Shown: positions 53,733 through 62,921, counted from the first letter of the stretch. The stretch is 64,000 nt of DNA from Pseudoalteromonas piscicida (GCF_000238315.3 NZ_CP011924.1:1094501-1158500); one strand, 5' to 3'. The notes: generated by a model from the letters alone, not told the origin. Numbers and translations are program-made.

Positions 53733-54290
53733 ATGAAATTATCAATCAAATTATTCAGTGGCATGTTGTCATTACTATTTATTTCAACTTCGACTTTAGC
53801 TGACTCATTTACACTCAGTAGTACTGATATAAGCCATGGAACGTTTATGAAGTCTTCCCATGAATTTCAGGGCTTCGGTTGCAGCGGTGAGAATAGGTCT
53901 CCTCAATTATCATGGAGTAATGCTCCGGCTGGTACACAAGCTTTCGCAGTTACCGTATATGATCCAGACGCACCAACAGGCAGCGGTTGGTGGCACTGGC
54001 AGTTAGTTAACATTCCCAAAGGTGTATCCACTTTACCTACTGGAGCTGGTGACGTGAATAAAAACCAAACGCCTAAAGGCAGTTTTAATATCGTCAACGA
54101 TTACGGTTTTGCCGGCTTTGGTGGTGCTTGTCCTCCCGAGGGTCATGGTGCACATAGGTATCAATTTACAGTGCATGCTTTATCTAAGAAGTTGGAGTTG
54201 CCTGAAAACGCTTCTGGAGCATTGGTAGGGTATATGATTAACGCTCATTCACTGGGCTCGAGCACCATCGAAGCTCTCTATAAACGTTAA
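53733..54290 (+). CDS. Secreted PEBP-family protein (YbhB/YbcL type)
   Basis: A 185-aa protein with a signal peptide (MKLSIKLFSGMLSLLFISTS then TLADS). ATG 53733 has a proper ribosome site (ttggag) and so is preferred over the GTG at 53703. The PEBP/Raf-kinase-inhibitor-like core is clear: SPQLSWSNAPAGTQAFAVTVYDPDAPTGSGWWHW, and FGGACPPEGHGAHRYQFTVHAL with the conserved His residues. YbhB/YbcL proteins are periplasmic in the signal-bearing forms; the ligand is unknown. The gene follows an AraC regulator in the same direction. Confidence 0.92.
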   Translation: MKLSIKLFSGMLSLLFISTSTLADSFTLSSTDISHGTFMKSSHEFQGFGCSGENRSPQLSWSNAPAGTQAFAVTVYDPDAPTGSGWWHWQLVNIPKGVSTLPTGAGDVNKNQTPKGSFNIVNDYGFAGFGGACPPEGHGAHRYQFTVHALSKKLELPENASGALVGYMINAHSLGSSTIEALYKR

Positions 54291-54307
54291 AAGCTTAACA
54301 AAAAGAT

Positions 54308-54329
54308 TAAGCCAATGCGCATTGGCTTA
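54308..54329 (+). terminator. Perfect palindrome after the PEBP gene
   Basis: TAAGCCAATGC-GCATTGGCTTA, a 22-bp perfect palindrome 18 bp after the stop, followed by TCTTG. It probably acts as a terminator although the T-run is poor. Confidence 0.55.
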
Positions 54330-54550
54330 TCTTGTCGTCAGCCCATAGAAGTTTTTATCCGCAACTGACGATTTAGAATTAAAGCTTTAACTAGGAAATT
54401 TCCAAATACGAGTTAGTCGAGTGTCCGTTATCGCAATTGGGTTTAAGATATGAAGTTGCTGTTGAACGGCCAAGTTTGGCCATTAAGCGACAGTCAGGTT
54501 TGATTAAGCCCTAGCAATGATAGATACAGTTAAGACTTATTCAAATTAGA

Positions 54551-54657
54551 GCTTTTAGCAGCCAGTTATCTGCAAAACTATCTGGCTAAATAAGGAAATA
54601 ATTTACTGTGATTTAAAAACAATGAGTTAGCCCATCCTTTATCCAAAACCCAGGTTA
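54551..54657. mobile_element. Partial copy of the 198-bp inverted-repeat element
   Basis: gcttttagcagccagtt, ctatctggcta, aacaatgagtt and tttatccaaaa with cccaggtta match the right and inner parts of the element at 31030; the left terminal repeat and the central hairpin are missing. It lies in a 430-bp gap between the PEBP and KamA-like genes; the remainder of that gap shows nothing I can name apart from the two hairpins listed. Confidence 0.6.
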
Positions 54658-54678
54658 TTTAAATGCGCCAAATAAAAT

Positions 54679-54705
54679 AAAAGCCAGCAATTTTCTGGCT
54701 TTTTT
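54679..54705. terminator. Bidirectional terminator
   Basis: AAAAGCCAG-CAATTTT-CTGGCTTTT, with T-runs in both directions. It lies 14 bp beyond the stop of the KamA-like gene on the minus strand. Confidence 0.8.
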
Positions 54706-54718
54706 GATATTTTCACAT

Positions 54719-56056
54719 TTACATGGCGTCGTACTCGTCTTGCCAGAAGAACTTTTCTTCCCCAAATGCAGGCTTTAAGTCATCCAGCCAGTGGGCATTT
54801 TCGTCGAACTTGGCAAAGAACGGACGCTGCACCCAGTCTGGGTTTCGTGCTTGAATAAAGCGCAGCACAAATACTTTTTCGCCCGCGACTTCGGTTACGC
54901 CAGACACTTCAACTTTACCAGGACCCGCACTCATTGAAGGGCCTCGAACTGTGCGGCTCACACCAGAGACTTGCTTATAAGCTTCACGGAATGTTTCCCA
55001 CGTTTTGTGTAACGGGATTTCAAAGTAACGCTTAGCGCCGGTATCTCGCTCGATAAACATGTAGTAGGGGATCATGCCAAGCTGCGTTTGCTCTTTCCAC
55101 ATGTCAGCCCACATATCAGCGTCTACGTTTATATTATTTAAAAGTGGTGCTTGTGTTCTGATCTGTGCGCCAGTTTTGCGGATAAGTTTAATCGCTTCAC
55201 GTATGACTTCAGTACGCAGTTCTTGTTTGTGGTTAACGTGTGCCATGATTGACACATGCTTTCCGGCATCAACCAACTCTTTTAGCAAGGTTAACAACTC
55301 TTGCGCATCTGGATCGGTGACGTATCTAAACGGCCAAAAAGTGAGAGATTTAGTGCCGATCCTGATGGTACGAATATGGTCAAACCTTGGCTCTTTTAGT
55401 GCCTCAAGGTATTTACGCAATTTAACGGTGCGCATTACCATAGGATCGCCACCAGTCATCAATAGATCGGTCACTTCAGTGTGTTCGGCTAAGTAGTTGT
55501 GGAGCAGCTCGGCGTCGTTATTGTTAAATCGGGTAGCTTTGCCAACAAACTGCGCCCAGCGGAAGCAGAAAGTGCAATATGAGTGGCAGTATTGTCCTTG
55601 AGACGGGAAAAACAACACGGTTTCTTTATATTTGTGTTGGATGCCGTCTACGCGTTCACCTTCATACTCAGGAACATTTTTTTCCATTTGACCAGCTGGG
55701 TGCGGGTTTAACTTTTGACGAATTTTGGTTGCAAGGTTAAACACTTCTTCTGGTGTATGTTCGCGGCTTAACAAGTCGGCCATTTGCTCGTATGACTCGT
55801 CATCCAGCATGCCACGCTGTGGGAAAGTTAACTGAAAAACGGGGTCGTTAGGCACTTTATCCCAATCGATGAGCTCTTCAATCACAAAGTTATTAACGCG
55901 AAAAGGGAATACATTGGCGACAACTTTCATTTGAAAGCGAAGATGTTCAGGCAGTTTATCCAGTTGCTCTATCTTATCGATTTGGCGGTGTTGGTAAACA
56001 GTAAAACGAGGGGGCTGATAAGCTTCAGCTGGCTGCAATTTGACGGTTTGCTGCAT
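54719..56056 (-). CDS. KamA-family radical SAM protein (lysine 2,3-aminomutase-like)
   Basis: A 445-aa radical SAM enzyme. The iron-sulfur motif CHSYCTFC (Cys-x3-Cys-x2-Cys, about residues 160-167) is followed by TDLLMTGGDPMVM (SAM Gly-rich region) and by QIRTQAPLLNNINVDADMW, as in the KamA family. A start at ATG 56056 (ribosome site gagaaaagag) is preferred to 56110. True lysine 2,3-aminomutases need PLP-binding Lys and a zinc Cys triad in the C-terminus; these were not clearly found, so the substrate may differ. Function in this organism is not known. Confidence 0.75.
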   Translation of the reverse strand: MQQTVKLQPAEAYQPPRFTVYQHRQIDKIEQLDKLPEHLRFQMKVVANVFPFRVNNFVIEELIDWDKVPNDPVFQLTFPQRGMLDDESYEQMADLLSREHTPEEVFNLATKIRQKLNPHPAGQMEKNVPEYEGERVDGIQHKYKETVLFFPSQGQYCHSYCTFCFRWAQFVGKATRFNNNDAELLHNYLAEHTEVTDLLMTGGDPMVMRTVKLRKYLEALKEPRFDHIRTIRIGTKSLTFWPFRYVTDPDAQELLTLLKELVDAGKHVSIMAHVNHKQELRTEVIREAIKLIRKTGAQIRTQAPLLNNINVDADMWADMWKEQTQLGMIPYYMFIERDTGAKRYFEIPLHKTWETFREAYKQVSGVSRTVRGPSMSAGPGKVEVSGVTEVAGEKVFVLRFIQARNPDWVQRPFFAKFDENAHWLDDLKPAFGEEKFFWQDEYDAM

Positions 56057-56244
56057 AGATAATATGTCTCTTTTCTCACTTGCTAATAATAAAAACGACC
56101 ATGGTAACATGCCATTGATATCATTTCAGGTACAAAGCGAGGAAAGTTCGAAATAACGCAATTTTGTTGATTATGCGCCATCGTTTTAGGTTACATTGTC
56201 GGAATTAGGTCAAAAAACAGACCTAATTCCAAATTTAATGCATT

Positions 56245-57534
56245 TTAGAAGTGTTCGCCTTCAATGGCAGCGTAAATCGCGTCAATGAGTGATTCAATAT
56301 CTTCATTTGAGGTGATATAAGGCGGCATAATATAAATTAGCTTGCCAAAAGGCCTTATCCATACACCGTGTTGTATGAAGAATTTTTGGATTTTTGCAAC
56401 ATCAACAACCCTTTCTACCTCCACCACGCCAATCGCACCTAGTACTCTGACATCTGTGACTGCACTTAGATCAAGACAGCGCTCGAGTGCGTTAAGCGCA
56501 CTCGCGACTCGATCAATATTGGCCATTGTTTCTTGACGCTTTAAGATTGTGAGACTAGCTACAGCGGCGGCACATGCCAGCGGATTTCCCATAAAAGTTG
56601 GTCCGTGCATTAACACTTTCGCTTCGCCTTGGCTAATACCCAAAGCCACTTCTTCTGTTGTCAAAGTGGCCGCGAGCGTCATGTTTCCGCCAGTAAGTGC
56701 TTTACCAACACACATAATGTCCGGTGCGATATCTGCATGTTCACAGGCAAACATTTTACCTGTACGGCCAAATCCAGTCGCAATTTCATCTAAAATCAGT
56801 AGCACCTCATACTTATCGCATAGCGCTCGAAGCGCCTTGAGATATTCTGGATGGTAGAAGTTCATGCCGCCCGCATTCTGTACTATCGGTTCGATGATAA
56901 ATGCCGCGACCTTTTCATGATGAGCAGCAAATGCGGTTTCTAACGCGTTAAGTTCATCTTGACTTTGGCTGCCGTAAAACTCACTTCTAGGGGCATCGAC
57001 AAACACTTGCTCAGGTAAAAAGCCTTGGTACATGGCATGCATCGAATTCACAGGGTCGCAAACGCTCATCGCCGCGAATGTATCTCCGTGATAGCCTTTT
57101 TTGGCTGTCATTATTTGCGTTTTATTCTTTTTGCCTTTACTCAACCAATATTGGATCGCCATTTTGATTGCAACTTCAACACTGACTGAGCCGCCGTCCG
57201 CTAGGAATACTCGATTAAGTGGGGCTGGGGTCAGCTCCACGAGTAGTTTGCATAATTCCACGGCAGGCTGATGAGTTAGCCCCCCAAACATAACATGGCT
57301 CATCGTGTCAGCTTGATTTTTTATCGCCGTGATTATTTCTGGATGACCATAACCATGCACAGCACTCCACCAGGATGCCATACCGTCAATGAGAGTTTCG
57401 CCGGTTTCAAGCTCAATTTTGTTCTCGAATGTTCTTGCGGCTGGATAGACGGGCAGAGGGTCAATCATTGATGTATAGGGGTGCCATATATGCTTGCGAT
57501 CAAATTCAATATCGATTGTATATTTATTGTTCAT
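56245..57534 (-). CDS. bioA: Adenosylmethionine-8-amino-7-oxononanoate aminotransferase
   Basis: A 429-aa class III PLP aminotransferase. MASWWSAVHGYGHPE (substrate site), YHGDTFAAMSVCDPV, DEIATGFGRTGKMFACEHA (PLP Asp) and CVGKALTGGNM (catalytic Lys) are all present, the BioA set. It converts KAPA to DAPA using SAM as amino donor. Start ATG 57534 lies directly next to the BirA-type operator; a GTG/ATG at 57555 would extend through it. Divergent from bioB, as in E. coli. Confidence 0.95.
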   Translation of the reverse strand: MNNKYTIDIEFDRKHIWHPYTSMIDPLPVYPAARTFENKIELETGETLIDGMASWWSAVHGYGHPEIITAIKNQADTMSHVMFGGLTHQPAVELCKLLVELTPAPLNRVFLADGGSVSVEVAIKMAIQYWLSKGKKNKTQIMTAKKGYHGDTFAAMSVCDPVNSMHAMYQGFLPEQVFVDAPRSEFYGSQSQDELNALETAFAAHHEKVAAFIIEPIVQNAGGMNFYHPEYLKALRALCDKYEVLLILDEIATGFGRTGKMFACEHADIAPDIMCVGKALTGGNMTLAATLTTEEVALGISQGEAKVLMHGPTFMGNPLACAAAVASLTILKRQETMANIDRVASALNALERCLDLSAVTDVRVLGAIGVVEVERVVDVAKIQKFFIQHGVWIRPFGKLIYIMPPYITSNEDIESLIDAIYAAIEGEHF

Positions 57535-57568
57535 TTGTAAACCTTGTGGGCGCATGTAACGTTGACAA
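57535..57568. promoter_or_regulatory. BirA-type biotin operator (bioO)
   Basis: TTGTAAACC, 16 bases, then CGTTGACAA; compare the E. coli operator with arms TTGTAAACC and GGTTTACAA also 16 bases apart. The right arm has two mismatches. It lies between the divergent bioA and bioB genes and next to the bioA start, so biotin-loaded BirA probably represses both directions. Confidence 0.8.
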
Positions 57569-57682
57569 TACTAAGCTAAGAAGTAGACTAAGCCAATCAC
57601 CGTCAGTTTGACTGCGCTAAATTTAATCACTAGAAAATACTTGTGTTGTAAATTTAGGCAAGAATAAAAAGAGAATGAAAAT

Positions 57683-58726
57683 ATGGAATTAGGCGCGCTA
57701 AGACACGATTGGACACATGAAGAAGTAAAAACACTGTTCACCATGCCTTTTAACGACTTACTTTTTTATGCAGCAAGTATTCATCGCAAAAACTTCAATC
57801 CCAATGAAGTTCAAATCTCCACTTTGCTGTCTATCAAAACGGGTGCCTGTCCTGAAGATTGCAAATACTGCCCACAGTCAGGTCATTACAAAACGGATCT
57901 TGAACGTGAGCGTTTGATGGAAGTGGAAAAGGTTGTAACTCAAGCTAAGTTGGCGAAAGAAAAGGGCGCGACGCGTTTTTGTATGGGTGCCGCTTGGTCT
58001 GATCCAAAAGACAGAGATATGCCTTACATCGCCAAAATGGTGAAAGAAGTTAAAGAGCTAGGCCTAGAAACCTGTATGACTTTGGGTAAACTGGATAATC
58101 AAAAAGCGCACACGCTAAGAGAAGCGGGCCTTGATTATTACAACCATAATTTGGACACCTCGCCTGAATACTACGAGCAAATTATCACGACAAGAACTTA
58201 CCAAGACAGACTCGATACCCTTGATCACGTCAGAGATGCAGGAATGAAAGTGTGTTCTGGTGGTATTGTGGGAATGGGAGAGCAGGCATCGGATCGTTAT
58301 GGCTTGCTGATCCAATTAGCAAACCTGCCAAAACAACCAGAAAGTGTGCCGATTAACATGCTTGTTAAAGTTAAGGGCACGCCACTTGAAAATGTTGATG
58401 ACCTCGATCACTTTGAATTTATCCGTACTATCGCGGTTGCGCGTATCATGATGCCACACAGTTACGTGCGTTTATCTGCAGGTAGAACGGCAATGAATGA
58501 ACAGATGCAGTCTATGTGTTTCTTCGCTGGCGCTAACTCAATTTTCTATGGTGATAAGCTATTAACCACGGAAAACCCGGAAGCAGACGCCGATATGAAT
58601 CTCATCAGAAAACTTGGGATGAACCCTGAAAAACGTGAAGATTATTCGGATGAGGCCTATGAGGCATCGTTAAGCTCTGCAATTGCAGACAAAGCGACAT
58701 CAGAGCTATTTTACGAAGCCAACTAA
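57683..58726 (+). CDS. bioB: Biotin synthase
   Basis: A 347-aa radical SAM enzyme. [17 protein letters not shown] carries the Cys-x3-Cys-x2-Cys cluster motif (Cys about 57, 61, 64), and [31 protein letters not shown] and [10 protein letters not shown] hold the conserved [2Fe-2S] and substrate residues. It inserts sulfur into dethiobiotin. First gene of bioBFCD; bioF starts 3 bp after the stop. Confidence 0.96.
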   Translation: MELGALRHDWTHEEVKTLFTMPFNDLLFYAASIHRKNFNPNEVQISTLLSIKTGACPEDCKYCPQSGHYKTDLERERLMEVEKVVTQAKLAKEKGATRFCMGAAWSDPKDRDMPYIAKMVKEVKELGLETCMTLGKLDNQKAHTLREAGLDYYNHNLDTSPEYYEQIITTRTYQDRLDTLDHVRDAGMKVCSGGIVGMGEQASDRYGLLIQLANLPKQPESVPINMLVKVKGTPLENVDDLDHFEFIRTIAVARIMMPHSYVRLSAGRTAMNEQMQSMCFFAGANSIFYGDKLLTTENPEADADMNLIRKLGMNPEKREDYSDEAYEASLSSAIADKATSELFYEAN

Positions 58727-58729
58727 TCA

Positions 58730-59872
58730 ATGTCGTTTGAGTATATTCAATCTGCCTTAGCAGCCCGTCACGCTGAAGGGTTGCTAAGAAAGCGCATTGT
58801 GGTTGAAAAGGCCTCTGCAAGTAGAATTCAAATTGCTGATCAGCAATATATTAACTTTGCCAGCAATGACTACCTGGGACTTGCAGACTCGTTGGAGTTT
58901 AATACGCTCGTATGCACTGAAGCCGGAAGCCGAAGTTCGGCGCTTGTTACGGGTTATCTTGATATTCACCGTCAGCTAGAAGATAAGCTTTGCAGCGTTT
59001 TGGGTTATGATGCAGCACTGTTGTTTCCAAGCGGTTTTGCTGCTAATACCAGTGTGTTAAAGGCATTGTTCACGCCCCAAGAAAAACAATTAAGCGCTGC
59101 GGTGTTCCAAGATAAGCTCAACCATGCCAGTCTGTTAGACGGTGGTTTAGCGGGCTGCGCTAAGTTTGTTCGCTTTAATCACAATAATTTGACGCACTTA
59201 AGGTCTCGATTAGAAAAAACCAAAGCCGACAGTAAACTCATTGTGACTGAAGGGGTGTTTTCTATGGATGGAGACCAAGCGCCAGTATCTGAAATCAGTG
59301 TGCTGGCTAAGTCTCATTCTGCGTGGCTCATGGTAGACGACGCTCATGCGTTTGGCGCTGTGGGAGCGCAAGGACTTGGCACGATTGAAAGCGGCATTAA
59401 ACCTGAAATTTTGGTGATCACCTTTGGCAAAGCGATGGGCTGTCAAGGAGCTGCGGTATTAGCGAATCATGATGTGATAAATTACATGATGCAATTTAAT
59501 CGTGAGTTTATCTATACAACAGCGTTGTCGCCTATTATGGCAAGCGTTGCATTATGCCAATTGAATAGGTTGCTTGCTGCATCTGAAGCGAGACACAAAT
59601 TACAAGTAAACATCGACTATTTTAAGTGGTTAGTTGCACAAACTAACTTATCTCCCATTCCTAGTGATACGGCCATACAGCCTCTGGTGTATGGTAGCAG
59701 TGAAAATGTATTAGCGGCGCAACATAAACTTAAGGAAAAGGGGCTTTGGGTTGGCGCTATTAGGCCACCAACTGTGCCGCAAAATACCGCACGATTGCGA
59801 ATAACAATAACGGCACAGCACAGTCACGAAGATATAGACAAATTGGTTTCGGCCTTAGTGGAGGGAGCATGA
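58730..59872 (+). CDS. bioF: 8-amino-7-oxononanoate synthase
   Basis: A 380-aa alpha-oxoamine synthase. FASNDYLGLA, KLNHASLLDGGL, VDDAHAFGAVGAQGLG and TFGKAMGCQGAAVL (PLP Lys) are in order. It condenses pimeloyl-ACP with alanine. It begins 3 bp after bioB and overlaps bioC by 4 bp (ATGA), so translation is coupled. Confidence 0.95.
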   Translation: MSFEYIQSALAARHAEGLLRKRIVVEKASASRIQIADQQYINFASNDYLGLADSLEFNTLVCTEAGSRSSALVTGYLDIHRQLEDKLCSVLGYDAALLFPSGFAANTSVLKALFTPQEKQLSAAVFQDKLNHASLLDGGLAGCAKFVRFNHNNLTHLRSRLEKTKADSKLIVTEGVFSMDGDQAPVSEISVLAKSHSAWLMVDDAHAFGAVGAQGLGTIESGIKPEILVITFGKAMGCQGAAVLANHDVINYMMQFNREFIYTTALSPIMASVALCQLNRLLAASEARHKLQVNIDYFKWLVAQTNLSPIPSDTAIQPLVYGSSENVLAAQHKLKEKGLWVGAIRPPTVPQNTARLRITITAQHSHEDIDKLVSALVEGA

Positions 59873-60648
59873 GCAAAGCACAAAATACGCAAACAGCAAA
59901 GTGCTTTTCAAAAGCCGCGCAATCATACTCTCAACACGCTAACGTACAAAAACAGGCCGCAGATGTACTCTTTTCACGTTTAACACAGCAAAATAGCGAG
60001 CTTGGTGCGGTGCGTATGTTTCCTAGGTTGCTCGATTTAGGATGCGGGCCACATGAAAACTTTCATAGATTAAACGCCTTCACGAATCATTATGTTGGAG
60101 CGGATCTTAGCTTGGCGATGTTGGCAAGCGCTGAAAATACGACAAATAGTGTTTGCTGTGATATGGATAAACTCGCTATTCAGTCAAATTGTATCGACTT
60201 AGTCTTTAGTAATTTTGCAATTCAGTGGTCTAATTCCCCACAAGCGTTGTTTGCGCAATTGTATGAAGTACTAAAAAAAGAAGGACGAGTGTTGCTAAGC
60301 TCCGTGCTAGACGGCTCGTTAAACGAAATCAATAGCGCATGGCGAGCCATCGATCAATGTGGCCATATCAATTCATTTTATTCGCTGTCTACACTTAAAT
60401 CCTTTGCGCTACAGGCCGGATTCGAAGTGACTTGGGCGGATGAAGCGTTATTAATTGATAGTTATGACACGCCAATAAAGGCGTTGCGCTCGGTAAAAAA
60501 TATCGGTGCCAACGATGTAAAAGCAGCTTCTCGTCGACAAGGTTTGTTAGGCAAATCAGCCTACGCTCAGCTGTTGAGCAGCTACCCTGAGAGTGAAAAT
60601 GGTTTTGATGTAAGTTATCAAGTCGGGTTTTTGGAGTTAAGGAAATGA
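59869..60648 (+). CDS. bioC: Malonyl-ACP O-methyltransferase
   Basis: A 259-aa SAM-dependent methyltransferase. FSKAAQSYSQHANVQKQAAD at the N-terminus is the usual BioC start; motif I is LLDLGCGPHENF (residues ~50-61), with YVGADLSLAML and DLVFSNFAIQWS as motifs II and III. It primes pimelate synthesis by methylating malonyl-ACP. Its start overlaps bioF and its end overlaps bioD by 4 bp. Confidence 0.93.
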   Translation: MSKAQNTQTAKCFSKAAQSYSQHANVQKQAADVLFSRLTQQNSELGAVRMFPRLLDLGCGPHENFHRLNAFTNHYVGADLSLAMLASAENTTNSVCCDMDKLAIQSNCIDLVFSNFAIQWSNSPQALFAQLYEVLKKEGRVLLSSVLDGSLNEINSAWRAIDQCGHINSFYSLSTLKSFALQAGFEVTWADEALLIDSYDTPIKALRSVKNIGANDVKAASRRQGLLGKSAYAQLLSSYPESENGFDVSYQVGFLELRK

Positions 60649-61340
60649 ATCAAGCATATTTTGTAACTGGGACCGACACTGAAGTAGGTAAAACTTATAT
60701 TTCTACTCTATTACTGAAACTGTTAGCCAAGCACGGCAAAAAGGCTTTTGGCTTTAAGCCGATTGCGGCAGATGCTGAAGAGGCATTTGGTGAACTAGTG
60801 AACGTTGATGCTATCAGTTTAATGGAAGCTGCGACGGTGCACGGTACTTACGAGCAAGTGAACCCATTTTGTTTTGCACCACCAATTGCCCCGCATATTG
60901 CAGCCAAACAGGTAAATGTTGACATTACAGTCGATAAGCTACACGAGCGCTTTAGTGAAATTCAGCAACTGGGCGCTGAGTATATATTATGTGAAGGTGC
61001 AGGTGGCTGGGCACTGCCCATTAACGACAATGAATATCTGTATGATTGGGTCGCCAGAGCACAACTTCCCGTTATATTAGTGGTTGGCATGAAGCTTGGA
61101 TGTTTGAATCATGCGTTTTTAACGGCAGAATCTATCAAGCAAAAAGGGTTGAATTTGGTGGGGTGGATAGCAAATCAGATTGACCCTGAGATGTCTGTAT
61201 TTGAAGAAAACCTTGAAAGTTTAAAGCTTCGCCTAGACTGCCCGCTGCTTGCAACAGCGCCTTACAGTGAGGGCACACCAAAGCTACAGCTTCGCTCAGC
61301 GTTACTCGAGTTGTTTGAGCTTAAATCGGGCACCAGTTAA
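60645..61340 (+). CDS. bioD: Dethiobiotin synthetase
   Basis: A 231-aa P-loop enzyme with TGTDTEVGKTYISTLLL (Walker A, residues 7-23), KPIAADAEE, and EGAGGWALPIND. It closes the ureido ring of dethiobiotin with ATP and CO2. Last gene of the bioBFCD operon; the 198-bp inverted-repeat element begins only 8 bp after the stop. Confidence 0.95.
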   Translation: MNQAYFVTGTDTEVGKTYISTLLLKLLAKHGKKAFGFKPIAADAEEAFGELVNVDAISLMEAATVHGTYEQVNPFCFAPPIAPHIAAKQVNVDITVDKLHERFSEIQQLGAEYILCEGAGGWALPINDNEYLYDWVARAQLPVILVVGMKLGCLNHAFLTAESIKQKGLNLVGWIANQIDPEMSVFEENLESLKLRLDCPLLATAPYSEGTPKLQLRSALLELFELKSGTS

Positions 61341-61347
61341 TATTAAA

Positions 61348-61541
61348 TAACCTGAATTCGAGATAACAATTTGTTCTCTGGCAGCTGTTATCCCTTACTA
61401 CTGCGTTAAATTTGCTTGCAATAGTCCAGCTATTGACGCACAAATTTGCCTTGTATTAAGAAATAACTTCTGGCTAGAGTGATATTACGCTTTTTAACTT
61501 AGTGATTTTAGTGGATTAACTTACTTCTTATCCCGAGTTCA
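61348..61541. mobile_element. 198-bp inverted-repeat element split by an IS
   Basis: Begins TAACCTGAATTCGAGATAA; the matching end TTATCCCGAGTTCA stops at 61541 and its last bases (AGGTTA) are found beyond the IS at 62875-62880. The inner part (gcaatagtccagctattg, caaatttgccttgt) matches the element at 31030. Joined across the IS it would be about 199 bp, the same length as the intact copy. The remaining bases from here to the IS transposase gene belong to the IS. Confidence 0.75.
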
Positions 61542-61659
61542 TATATGGTCTCCTCCCTTATTGCAAGGTTTCTTTAGTAAATAACAGGGACAGGATTGCT
61601 GTCATATATACGGTCTGTTAATGAGTTTTATTTGAAACTCTGACCTAGATGTAAATCGC

Positions 61660-61724
61660 GCATATTGCCCTAATCAGGTTATCGGTATTTAGCTACCCCT
61701 GAGCTCGACAGGTTTTCAATATGC
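61660..61724 (-). ncRNA. Predicted target-binding loop of a bridge (seek) RNA
   Basis: Read on the minus strand: outer stem GCATATTG (61724-61717) pairing with CAATATGC (61667-61660); left internal strand with CGAGCTCAGG (61707-61698); inner stem GGTA-GCTAAA-TACC (61697-61684); right internal strand with TAACCTGAT (61681-61673). The left strand equals the target top strand CGAGTTCA(GG) except one base; the right strand is complementary to the right flank ATCAGGTTA (62872-62880). That is the layout of target-guiding loops in IS110/IS1111 RNAs. The full RNA boundaries and the donor loop are not defined. Confidence 0.6.
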
Positions 61725-61785
61725 CGGTTTGACCTGTTATGTCATCTACTTCAGTCACTTTCGCAATTCGGTGAAAGAAATCTAC

Positions 61786-62796
61786 TTATCTTGCTTGATA
61801 TGCCTCTTTTGATACTGTAATTGCCCAGGCCACTCTAGCCATTTTATTGGCATAAGCGACACAGGCTTTATTATGCCCTCGCGTTTGTACAAGTCGATTT
61901 ATCCAAAGACTCAGTTGGTCTGTTTTATACTTTGCTCTCGATACAACCGATTTCGCCCCTTGAATAAGTAAACATCTCAAATATCGATTACCACGCTTAC
62001 TTATCCCGAGCAAAACTGATTTTCCACCCGTACTACGTTGCTTGGGCACGAGACCTAATGAGGCTGAAACATCTCGCCCTTTTGTATAACCACTACCATT
62101 CCCCACTTCGTTAAAGTAACTACTTGCAACTATTGGCCCTATGCCCGGAATACTCTGTAAATTGACGCATATCTCATTGTTTTTAACTTGCTCTTTTATC
62201 TGTTGATTGTACGTTTCAATACTTTCATCAAGCACTTGTAGGAGTTTATAGAGTTGGCTAAGCACTTGTTTAAAGCTCGCGGTCAATACTCGCTCCTCAC
62301 CTAACAAAGCAGCCACTTCTTTGCGAACATTTTCGATACCTTTAGTAATGGCAATGCCGTACTCAAGTAGCAAACCTCGAATTTGATTACTCAGTGCTGT
62401 TCGTTGACCAATTGCAAGCTCTCTCACTTTATGGATTGTTTGACTATCTTGCTGCTCTAATGTTTTCACTGGAACTGAGCGAATATGTGCCTGCTGTGAT
62501 GCAATTAAAATTGCATACGCATCGTTGTAATCATTTTTATTCCCCGTCAAAAATGGCTTCACGTGTTGTGGTGGTATGAGCTCAACTTGAAAACCTAATT
62601 GGCTAATTTCACGACCCCAATAATTAGAGGTTCCACACGCTTCCATGACTAATTTACAATTTGGCATTTGTGCCAAATAAGTCAGTAGTTGACGACGTTT
62701 AATAGCTTTCTTTACTACAATCTTATTGGATAGGTTACATCCAATAAAATGAAAAATATTTTTTGCGATGTCGATACTGATTGTTGTAATCTGCAT
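61786..62796 (-). CDS. IS110-family (IS1111 group) transposase
   Basis: A 336-aa DEDD-type recombinase. ISIDIAKNIFHFIG (first Asp, near residue 9), VMEACGTSNYWG (Glu), and KNDYNDAYAILIA (Asp pair) form the N-terminal RuvC-like site; LQSIPGIGPIVASSYFNEVG and GLVPKQRSTGGKSVLLGISK, KRGNRYLRCLLIQGA form the C-terminal Transposase_20 domain with its serine region. ATG 62796 follows gggagaag and gives the usual MQITTISIDIAK start; the longer frame to 62868 would begin inside the inverted repeat. It moves by an RNA-guided mechanism (established for the family). Confidence 0.9.
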   Translation of the reverse strand: MQITTISIDIAKNIFHFIGCNLSNKIVVKKAIKRRQLLTYLAQMPNCKLVMEACGTSNYWGREISQLGFQVELIPPQHVKPFLTGNKNDYNDAYAILIASQQAHIRSVPVKTLEQQDSQTIHKVRELAIGQRTALSNQIRGLLLEYGIAITKGIENVRKEVAALLGEERVLTASFKQVLSQLYKLLQVLDESIETYNQQIKEQVKNNEICVNLQSIPGIGPIVASSYFNEVGNGSGYTKGRDVSASLGLVPKQRSTGGKSVLLGISKRGNRYLRCLLIQGAKSVVSRAKYKTDQLSLWINRLVQTRGHNKACVAYANKMARVAWAITVSKEAYQAR

Positions 62797-62921
62797 TTGG
62801 TCTTCTCCCATTTCGATTGTTTGCAATTCAATCATGGCACACCGATGCCGAGTGTGGGAGGAGACCATTACATCAGGTTAAATAAAGCGGCTTCTAAAAG
62901 TAGTAAGCCGCTTTGAGTCTG

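Larger units (their letters stand above)
61545..62868 (-). mobile_element. IS110-family element, IS1111 group
   Basis: A 13-bp perfect inverted repeat, ATGGTCTCCTCCC at 61545 and its complement at 62856-62868, brackets the element near its ends, as in IS1111-type IS with subterminal repeats. The transposase is on the minus strand, and about 230 bp of non-coding DNA lie 3' of it, the place where IS1111 elements encode their guide RNA. It is inserted in the right terminal repeat of the 198-bp element. Confidence 0.85.

Noticed and set aside
54719..56110. Calling the KamA-like gene epmB, or a true lysine 2,3-aminomutase
   Set aside because: EpmB is usually shorter and lies next to efp; here there is no efp neighbour, and the PLP and zinc residues of a true KamA were not clearly seen.
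62797..62868. Longer start of the IS110-family transposase
   Set aside because: The extra 24 residues are encoded by the inverted repeat and leader; ATG 62796 has a good ribosome site and gives the family start.
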